64,000 nt of DNA from Gordonia iterans (GTDB lineage: Bacteria > Actinomycetota > Actinomycetes > Mycobacteriales > Mycobacteriaceae). A model generated the notes under the pieces. That model saw only the letters and a list, made by a program, of their open reading frames with translations. It was not told the origin of the DNA and ran no database searches. Shown here in pieces: positions 58,010 through 64,000 of this stretch (the first letter of the stretch is position 1; the number at the start of each line of letters is the position of its first letter). Made by a program: the position numbers and the translations under genes. The stretch spans positions 620,001-684,000 of the forward strand of contig NZ_CP027433.1 of assembly GCF_002993285.1 (NCBI RefSeq). The letters run 5' to 3'.

Positions 58010-59053
58010 TCAGCCGATGATGATCGGCGGCAGGCCGGGGATAGGGTTCGGAATGGTCCGGCGGGGATTCGGTCGCGGCCGAGGACGAGGGGGCGTCCCC
58101 GGGCGGGCCTCGCTGGTCGACGGTGCCGCGCTGCTGCTCGACGTCGGTGGCGTGTAGCGCTTCATCTGCGCGCGGGCGGCGCGCAGATCGTCCGGAGCGA
58201 CTGTGCTCGGCGAAGTCTCCGGGGTCGGCTCGGCCCCGGTCGGATCCGAGCTGGCCGGCGTGGCCAGCAGATCGGTGCCCGGATCGTCCTCGTCGTTCAC
58301 GACGGTGACCGCCACCGCGGTGCCGGCCAGCGCAACCACCGCGAGCGCGGCGGCGGTGCCCATCACCTGGCGCCGGTGCCGTCGGCGCCGCGGGGCGGGC
58401 GGCTGGGTGAACGCGGTCGGCGTCTCCGGCGCGGCTGCGGCCCACGCGAGCGCGGTCGGCGCGTCGTCGACCGATTCCAGGACGTCGGTCCGGTCGTCGT
58501 CACCGCCGAAGGTCGCCGGAAACGCGTCGCCGGGAAGCAGCATCGCGAAGCCGCGTGCGGTGAGCGACTCCCAGAGGCCGGGCCAGGAATCGGTGCCGGG
58601 CCCGAGGAGTACCGCGGCTACCGGTTCGCGCCCGGCGAGTTCGACGATCATCCCGTGCGCCCGGTTGACCTCGGGCACGGTCGCCGCCATCGCGGTGTCG
58701 AGCGACACGGTCACCAGGCGGAGGTGCTCGGTGCCCATCAGCAGCACGCTGTCGCGCTCGATCAGCGTGTGCCGTGCCCGCCGGCACACGTCGGTGAGCT
58801 CGGCGAAGACCGCCGGTCGGTCGGCGTCCGGCACGGTCTCGCTGTCCCGCAGATACGAGGCGATCCGCACGTCCAGGACCGCCGGGGTGATCCGCGGCTC
58901 CATCACGGTCTCCTCGACGTCGAGCCGCCGGTCGACGCGGGCCGCCCACAAGCCGTCGTCGCCGAAGTCGAAGGCGAGCACCGCACCGGCGGCGGAGGCC
59001 GGGACGGTGAAGTCGTCGAGCCAGGCGGGGCGTCGGGAGGCGGGGGCGGTCAT
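58010..59053 (-). CDS. Hsp70/actin-fold-like single-TM membrane protein
   Basis: 347 residues. The N-terminal 185 residues read like a reduced Hsp70 ATPase domain: AVLAFDFGDDGLWAARV (phosphate-1 like) and AAVLLGPGTDSWPGLWESL (adenosine-like). Residues 186-230 are linker plus a basic stretch PRRRRHRRQ. One TM helix covers 231-252, then about 95 residues of Ser/Thr/Pro-rich sequence with several PRP repeats on the outside, ending PNPIPGLPPIIIG. Function unknown; a related layout is seen in mycobacterial Pro/Thr-rich proteins. It lies 14 bp after dcd and is probably co-transcribed. Confidence 0.65.
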   Translation of the reverse strand: MTAPASRRPAWLDDFTVPASAAGAVLAFDFGDDGLWAARVDRRLDVEETVMEPRITPAVLDVRIASYLRDSETVPDADRPAVFAELTDVCRRARHTLIERDSVLLMGTEHLRLVTVSLDTAMAATVPEVNRAHGMIVELAGREPVAAVLLGPGTDSWPGLWESLTARGFAMLLPGDAFPATFGGDDDRTDVLESVDDAPTALAWAAAAPETPTAFTQPPAPRRRRHRRQVMGTAAALAVVALAGTAVAVTVVNDEDDPGTDLLATPASSDPTGAEPTPETSPSTVAPDDLRAARAQMKRYTPPTSSSSAAPSTSEARPGTPPRPRPRPNPRRTIPNPIPGLPPIIIG

Positions 59054-59067
59054 CGTCGTCGTCCGTC

Positions 59068-59637
59068 TTACCGCTGGGGGAAGTTCAGATACGCCTTCGA
59101 CGGCGTCGGGCCGCGCTGGCCCTGGTACTTGGAACCCACACTGGCGGTGCCGTACGGGTTCTCGGCGGGTGAGGAAAGCCGGATCAGGCAGAGCTGTCCG
59201 ATCTTCATCCCGGGCCACAGGGTGATCGGGAGGTTGGCCACGTTGGAGAGCTCGAGCGTGATGTGCCCGGAGAAGCCGGGATCGATGAAGCCCGCGGTGG
59301 AATGGGTGAGCAGCCCGAGCCGCCCGAGCGAGGACTTGCCTTCGAGGCGGCCGGCCAGATCCTCGGGGAGGCTGCACACCTCGAGGGTGGAGCCCAGCAC
59401 GAACTCGCCGGGGTGCAGGACGAAGGGCTCACCTGCGGCCGGCTCCACGAGGCTGGTCAGCTCGTCCTGCCGCTGCGCCGGATCGATGTGCGTGTAGCGC
59501 GTGTTGTTGAAGACGCGGAACAGCCTGTCGAGGCGGACGTCGACGCTCGACGGCTGCACCAGCTCGGGGTCGTACGGATCGATGCCCAGACGCCCGGACC
59601 CGATTTCGGCGCGGATGTCGCGGTCTGAGAGCAGCAC
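59068..59637 (-). CDS. dcd: dCTP deaminase (probably bifunctional, dUMP-forming)
   Basis: 189 residues. It deaminates dCTP toward dUMP for thymidylate synthesis. The signature [20 protein letters not shown] contains the substrate-binding Ser/Arg cluster, and the catalytic Glu is in [28 protein letters not shown] closes the site. Mycobacterial Dcd is a bifunctional DCD/DUT. The start is GTG 59637, exactly 7 nt after TAACCT. Confidence 0.95.
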   Translation of the reverse strand: MLLSDRDIRAEIGSGRLGIDPYDPELVQPSSVDVRLDRLFRVFNNTRYTHIDPAQRQDELTSLVEPAAGEPFVLHPGEFVLGSTLEVCSLPEDLAGRLEGKSSLGRLGLLTHSTAGFIDPGFSGHITLELSNVANLPITLWPGMKIGQLCLIRLSSPAENPYGTASVGSKYQGQRGPTPSKAYLNFPQR

Positions 59638-59650
59638 AACGTCGAGGTTA
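59638..59650 (-). promoter_or_regulatory. Leaderless promoter of dcd
   Basis: TAACCT (59650-59645, minus strand), 7 nt, GTG 59637. No Shine-Dalgarno. Confidence 0.6.
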
Positions 59651-59784
59651 ACCGATGATCGGCCCAGGTAGACAGTCGGCGTGCGTCCGCGGCGCCCGTC
59701 AGCCCGGCCGAGTTGGGGCCGGTGGGCGCACTGTGGTGCGCGGGGTTTGCTAGTGTGTGTTGCGCGAGGTCACAGCCTTGCGAT

Positions 59785-59858
59785 GCCGATGTAGTTTAGT
59801 GGTAGAACATCAGCTTCCCAAGCTGAGAGTGCGGGTTCGATTCCCGTCATCGGCTCCA
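59785..59858 (+). tRNA. tRNA-Gly (anticodon CCC)
   Basis: 71 nt plus encoded CCA (59856-59858). The acceptor stem GCCGATG pairs with CATCGGC; the anticodon arm TCAGC-TTCCCAA-GCTGA gives CCC; the T arm is GGTTCGATTCC. TAGTGT about 35 nt upstream is a possible -10. The 180 bp downstream to ThrE show no gene. Confidence 0.95.
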
Positions 59859-60040
59859 CGAAATCCCCTGTTCAGGGCTGATTCTGGGCCCCATCCGCCG
59901 AGGGGTGGCCGATACGGCGGCGGCGTGCTCCGCTTTCGGGGAGGCTCCGTCGTTGCGGGCCGGCGCGGCGCGCCGTGCTATCGTCGCTCGTGGAGATAGC
60001 GGGTCGGGGCCGCTGACACTTCTGTCTGGGGGGATTTCGG

Positions 60041-61312
60041 TTGTCCGACGAACCGTGCCGGGATGATGCGCCGGACGACGGCGAGATGCTCGCACTCATC
60101 ACCGCTGTCGGTGTTGCGCTGAACAGATCGTCGTATCCGGTCACCGAGACTGCGAAGGTCCTCCGCGAGATCTGCCGCGCGTACGACTTCGACGCCACCG
60201 CCCAGGTGTTCGCCACCTACATCGTCACCCTGGACGAGAAGAAGGGCGCCACCGAGATCGCGAACTCGGGTCCCGGCTTCCGGTTCGACCAGATCGCGGC
60301 CACCGAAGACGTGGTCCACCGGCTGCGCCACGCCGACGTCCCGGTGGCTGAAGCGCTGGCCACGCTGCGGAAGATCAGTTCGGCCCGCCCGCCCGTCAAT
60401 CCGTTCCTGCGCATCGTCGGCTACATGCTCATGGCGCTGGGCTTCGCGTTCTGCTTCCGGATGAGCTTCGCGGCGTCGGTCGCCGCTGTGGTGGTGGCGA
60501 TCCCGATCGCCGCGATCCAGATTTGGTTCAGTGCCAAGGGCGCCCTGGCCGCGTTGATGCCCTTCATGCTGACCTTCATCTCCGCGCTCGCCATCACGCT
60601 GTGGGCGGTGCACGGCGGCCTGCCGGACCCAGTCAGGGTCGCGGTGATCCCGGTGCTGACCCTGATCCCCGGAGCTATGCTGACCACCGCCCTGATCGAG
60701 CTCAGCGCCGGTGACCAGATCACCGGGTCCTCGCGCCTGGTGTACGCCCTGGTGGTGCTGATGTCGATGGCCTTCGGGCTGGCCCTCGCCATCGACTTGA
60801 TCGGGATCGGGTCGCAGGATCTGCGCGATCTCACCTCGCAGCAGGCCCCGTACTGGGTGATGTGGGTGGCGGCGCCGGTGTACGCGGTCGGCAACCTGAT
60901 GTACTTTTGTACGCCCCGCCGCGCGTGGTGGTGGACCGTCTTCTTCTGTTTCATCACTTTCTGGTTCACCAATCTCCTGCAGCACTGGATGAACGCCGCG
61001 TTCGCGGGCGGCGTGGGCATGGGCGCGGCGCTCCTGGCCTGCTGGGCGGTCAACGCGCACGACAAGAACCGGCCCAGCGTGCTGGTGATGTTCCTGCCCG
61101 CTTTCTGGCTCATGGTCCCCGGTTCGATGGGCTTCGTGGCGATCAGCGGCGCGATCACCCAAGACCATGCGCTCAGCTCGCTCGGGACCGGCGCCGCGCT
61201 GTCGCTGCTCAGCATGGCGATCTGCATGATGCTCGCCGCGGTCCTCGCCCCCGCCATCACGCGTCCGCTGCGGCTGCGCAGGTCCGCGCGGACGGGTACA
61301 GCCGCCTCCTGA
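60041..61312 (+). CDS. thrE: ThrE-family threonine/serine exporter
   Basis: 423 residues. A cytoplasmic amphipathic N-terminal half (LITAVGVALNRSSYPVTET, then AYDFDATAQVFATYIV) precedes about ten TM helices. The conserved block is VLTLIPGAMLTTALIELSAGD. ThrE exports L-threonine and L-serine by proton motive force. Start TTG 60041 with GGGGGGAT about 7 nt before it. Independent of its neighbours. Confidence 0.87.
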   Translation: MSDEPCRDDAPDDGEMLALITAVGVALNRSSYPVTETAKVLREICRAYDFDATAQVFATYIVTLDEKKGATEIANSGPGFRFDQIAATEDVVHRLRHADVPVAEALATLRKISSARPPVNPFLRIVGYMLMALGFAFCFRMSFAASVAAVVVAIPIAAIQIWFSAKGALAALMPFMLTFISALAITLWAVHGGLPDPVRVAVIPVLTLIPGAMLTTALIELSAGDQITGSSRLVYALVVLMSMAFGLALAIDLIGIGSQDLRDLTSQQAPYWVMWVAAPVYAVGNLMYFCTPRRAWWWTVFFCFITFWFTNLLQHWMNAAFAGGVGMGAALLACWAVNAHDKNRPSVLVMFLPAFWLMVPGSMGFVAISGAITQDHALSSLGTGAALSLLSMAICMMLAAVLAPAITRPLRLRRSARTGTAAS

Positions 61313-61487
61313 TCCGGAACTGGACCCGCGTCCCGGCGCCAACCGGCACGGTGAAGCCGCGGGAGTCGGGGAGACAGTTGGTCGGGGTGTAGCAGGCCCG
61401 AGGAGGGATTCTCTCGGGCCCGGCGAAACGCCTGACGTGGACCGTGCATCGTGTGAGAGTGGCACCGGATACAAAGGAGAATGGAGT

Positions 61488-62375
61488 ATGCAGGACTCTG
61501 CGCTGATCGCTGTCGGCCTCCCGATCGCGCTCGCGATCATCATGTTCGGACTCGGTCTCTCGCTGACCGTCGGGGATTTCGCGCGCGTGGCGCGCTCGCC
61601 GAAGGCGGTGGTCGGCGCGCTGATCGTGCAGATCGTCGTGCTGCCGGCCGTGGCGTTCGGGCTGGTGCTCGCGTTCGACCTGCCTCCGTTGCTCGCCGTC
61701 GGTGTGATGCTGCTGGCGGCCTCGCCGGGCGGGACGACGGCCAACCTGTTCAGCCATCTGTTCCGCGGTGACGTGGCGCTGAACATCTCGCTGACCGCGA
61801 TCAACTCGGTGCTGGCCGCGTTCACCATCCCGCTGATCACGAACCTGGCGATCGGCTACTTCGACGCCGACGGCGCCCTCGGCCTGCAGTTCGGCAAGGT
61901 CGCGCAGGTGATCGCCATCGTTCTGGTGCCGGTGGTCGTCGGCATGATCGTCCGGTCGCGCTGGGTCGACTTCGCCAAGGCCGCCGACAAGCCGGTGCGG
62001 ATCTTCTCCATCATCGTGCTGGTCGCGGTGACCATCGGCGCGATCGTCGGCGAGCGCGACAACATCGTCGACTACATCCGCCAGGTCGGTGTGGTGACCG
62101 CGCTCTTCTGCCTGATCAGCCTCAGCTTCGGCTACGGTGTCGCACTGTTGCTCAAGCTCACGCGCGCGCAGGCGACGGCCATCTCGATGGAGATCGGCAT
62201 CCACAACACCACCATCGCCCTGACCATCGCTCTGAGCGTGCTCGACAACCTGATGGTCGCGATCCCGGCGGCCGTCTATTCGATCCTGATGTACATCATC
62301 GCGCCGATCTTCGGCTGGGCGGTGAGCCGTCGCCGGATGGCGAGGGAGGCCGAATCGGTGGACCTGTCGCGTTAG
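61488..62375 (+). CDS. BASS-family (bile acid:sodium symporter-like) transporter
   Basis: 295 residues, about ten TM helices. The characteristic crossover blocks are present: LLAASPGGTTANLFSHLFRG and MEIGIHNTTIALTIALS. Members import organic anions with sodium. The substrate is unknown. ATG 61488 has AAAGGAGA 8-10 nt before it. Its stop overlaps the stop of the convergent MFS gene by 4 bp. Confidence 0.85.
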   Translation: MQDSALIAVGLPIALAIIMFGLGLSLTVGDFARVARSPKAVVGALIVQIVVLPAVAFGLVLAFDLPPLLAVGVMLLAASPGGTTANLFSHLFRGDVALNISLTAINSVLAAFTIPLITNLAIGYFDADGALGLQFGKVAQVIAIVLVPVVVGMIVRSRWVDFAKAADKPVRIFSIIVLVAVTIGAIVGERDNIVDYIRQVGVVTALFCLISLSFGYGVALLLKLTRAQATAISMEIGIHNTTIALTIALSVLDNLMVAIPAAVYSILMYIIAPIFGWAVSRRRMAREAESVDLSR

Positions 62376-63910
62376 TGCTGGACGTCGATGTCCAGCCCGC
62401 GGGGCGTCAGGAAGTAGACGATCGCTGCGGCGCCGAGCAGGATCACCGACCCGATCAGCCCGACCCGGGTAAGGGCGTCGGTGAACGACGACGCCGCCTG
62501 CGCCGCCAGGACCGGATCCCCGGTCTCCGCGGCGATCCGCAGAGCGGCGTTCAGCGACTGGTCCGCGCCGGGCACCGGCGAGGAGAGCTTGTCGCTGAAG
62601 ATCACGGCGGCGATGGTCCCGAGCAGGGCGACGCCGAACACGTTGCCGAGGTCGTACGCGGTCTCCTCGATGGCGGCGGCGTTGCCTGCCTTCTCCTGGG
62701 GGCTGCCGGACATGATCATCGCCGAACCGATTGCGAGAGCGCCGGCCCCCGCGCCCTGCAGGACCATCGACACCGCGACCCAGCCGTACTCCAGCGGATC
62801 GGGCGAAGCCCACAGCAGCAGGAACCCGGCAGCCGGCAGTGCCAGCGCCAGGCCCATCACGGTGCGGACGCCGAGCAGGTCGACCAGCCATCGGGCCGCG
62901 ATCGACGTCACGACGGCGCCGACGGCGAAGGGGAGCAGCCGGACCCCGGACTCGAGCGGACTGAAGTGTTCCACGCCCTGTAGCCACTGGGCCAGCAGCA
63001 GCAGACCGCCGCCCATCGCGAGCATGGAGAACAGTGCGGCCAGCACGCCGGCGGTCAGCTGCGGGCGCAGGAACAGCCGGACGTCGAGCAGCGGGTCGGG
63101 GCGGCGCAGGCACCGCCGGACGAAGGTCGTCAACAGCACGACCGCTGCGATCAGGGCGAGCCAGGCGGGACCGTTCGCGAGGCCGTCGTCGAGGAAGTGC
63201 TTGCCGAACTGCTTGATGGACCAGACCAGCGCGGCGACACCGCCGAGGGACAGCGCCGAGCCGGCGAAGTCCCAGCGGGCGGTGGTCTGCACTCGGGACT
63301 CGGGAAGCAGGAAGGCCGCCGCGACCAGGGCGAGGACCATCGGCGGGACGTTCACCAGGAAGGCCGAATGCCAGGAGAAGTGCTCCAGCAGGAAGCCGCC
63401 GATGATCGGGCCCACGGCCGCGCCGGCCGCGGACACCGCGGCCCAGACGCCGAGCGCCAGGGTGCGTTCGCGCGGGTCGACGAAGACCACCCGCAGCATC
63501 GACAGGGTGGTCGGCATGATCATGGCGCCGCCCAGGCCGAGGAGGGCGCGCAGAGCGATCACCGCGGCCGCCGAATCGGCCCACATCACCAGCAGCGAGG
63601 CGAGGGCGAAGAGGGTGAAGCCCGCCATCAGCAGGCGTCGTCGTCCGATGCGGTCGGCCAGGCCGCTCATCGAGATCAGCAGGCCGGCCAGGACCAGCGA
63701 GTAGGCGTCGACGATCCACAGTTGCTGTGCGGCGGAGGGCAGGAGATCGTCGGTGATCGACGGGAGTGCGACGTTGAGGACCGTCAGGTCCATGACGACG
63801 GTCAGCAGGGCGAGGGACAGCACGCCCAGCGCCGACCAGCGCCGCCACGCCGGGAGTTCGGCGGTCAGGGTGCCGTCGGATCTGATCTCGGGCGAGTACA
63901 GGAGGCTCAT
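62372..63910 (-). CDS. MFS exporter, DHA2 (14-TM) family
   Basis: 512 residues, 14 TM helices. TM1 has VVMDLTVLNVALPSI (DHA2 motif), motif A is SGLADRIGRRRLL, and motif C is AVSAAGAAVGPIIGGFLLE. It resembles quaternary-amine or drug exporters (SmvA/LfrA type). GAAGG lies 8 nt before ATG 63910, and the start overlaps the upstream partial gene by 4 nt, so the two are one operon. Confidence 0.88.
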   Translation of the reverse strand: MSLLYSPEIRSDGTLTAELPAWRRWSALGVLSLALLTVVMDLTVLNVALPSITDDLLPSAAQQLWIVDAYSLVLAGLLISMSGLADRIGRRRLLMAGFTLFALASLLVMWADSAAAVIALRALLGLGGAMIMPTTLSMLRVVFVDPRERTLALGVWAAVSAAGAAVGPIIGGFLLEHFSWHSAFLVNVPPMVLALVAAAFLLPESRVQTTARWDFAGSALSLGGVAALVWSIKQFGKHFLDDGLANGPAWLALIAAVVLLTTFVRRCLRRPDPLLDVRLFLRPQLTAGVLAALFSMLAMGGGLLLLAQWLQGVEHFSPLESGVRLLPFAVGAVVTSIAARWLVDLLGVRTVMGLALALPAAGFLLLWASPDPLEYGWVAVSMVLQGAGAGALAIGSAMIMSGSPQEKAGNAAAIEETAYDLGNVFGVALLGTIAAVIFSDKLSSPVPGADQSLNAALRIAAETGDPVLAAQAASSFTDALTRVGLIGSVILLGAAAIVYFLTPRGLDIDVQH

Positions 63911-64000
63911 GGCTTACCTTCTTCGGGGACGGGCGCGGTGGGAGCGCTGAGCATGAGGGAGCGGGTCAGGTCTTCGACGAGGCTCAGATCGAGGGGCTCG
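63907..64000 (-). CDS. Partial gene upstream of the MFS exporter
   Basis: Only the last 30 residues are visible: EPLDLSLVEDLTRSLMLSAP and ending EEGKP before a TGA that overlaps the MFS start (ATGA). The rest is outside the window. The position suggests a regulator such as TetR controlling the exporter, but this cannot be confirmed here. Confidence 0.6.
   Translation of the reverse strand, partial: EPLDLSLVEDLTRSLMLSAPTAPVPEEGKP

Overview
This is GC-rich actinobacterial DNA. Gene content and order point to the order Mycobacteriales, most likely Gordonia or a close relative; the genus is inferred, not proven. Two blocks follow Mycobacterium tuberculosis gene order, compared from memory. Block one corresponds to Rv3683-Rv3654: metallophosphoesterase, ponA2, whiB4, paired ArsA-type ATPases, RidA-like protein, metallo-hydrolase, crp, nth, thioredoxin-like protein, NUDIX, marP, ephE, holin-like protein, acs, Rv3662c-like protein, HAD phosphatase, ssd, tad genes. 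Block two corresponds to Rv0410-Rv0417: pknG, glnH, glnX, mutT3, thiE, thiO, thiS, thiG.

Layout. 1-5 kb: a partial DUF2252 gene, tRNA-Pro(CGG), and a crotonase/AidB-like acyl-CoA dehydrogenase pair divergent from a PaaX-type regulator. 5-19 kb: cell-wall, redox and DNA-repair genes, including the four-gene operon nth-tlpA-nudix-marP joined by 4-nt overlaps. 19-30 kb: acs, a degenerate Fic-like protein, an HAD phosphatase flanked by two probable structured RNAs (an Ms1/MTS2823-like RNA and a 6C RNA), a secreted lipase, and a six-gene Tad/Flp-like operon. 30-34 kb: gene debris (a short-chain dehydrogenase tail and a truncated, frameshifted WD40 gene), then an MFS exporter. 34-39 kb: the GlnX-GlnH-PknG amino-acid-sensing operon. 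39-43.5 kb: mutT3, a stand-alone LeuA-C-terminal-like protein and the thiamine genes with a TPP riboswitch. 43.5-64 kb: an accessory stretch with a DMT-family transporter, an ATP-grasp ligase, an ABC exporter, a thiolase lacking its nucleophile segment, an ascorbate-type PTS (EIIAB and EIIC), a duplicated-motif lipoprotein, a GH1 glycosidase, a GlcD-type oxidase, PhoD, an Hsp70-like membrane protein, dcd, tRNA-Gly(CCC), ThrE, a BASS transporter and an MFS exporter.

Regulation visible in the sequence. At least sixteen genes have a TANNNT -10 hexamer 6-8 nt (usually exactly 7) before a GTG/ATG and no Shine-Dalgarno, the geometry of leaderless transcripts; this fixes many starts. Three sites match the Crp consensus TGTGA-N6-TCACA at 9 of 10 positions: in front of whiB4/ponA2, in front of acs, and inside the predicted Ms1 promoter. 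The window also encodes Crp.

Intergenic spaces hold several dispersed repeat families: a palindromic motif around GGTCGAGCGGAGTCGAGACC, a longer imperfect palindrome, and short tandem arrays of 18-62 bp. Several mark gene ends, and some coincide with damaged genes. I see no CRISPR array, prophage or intact insertion sequence.
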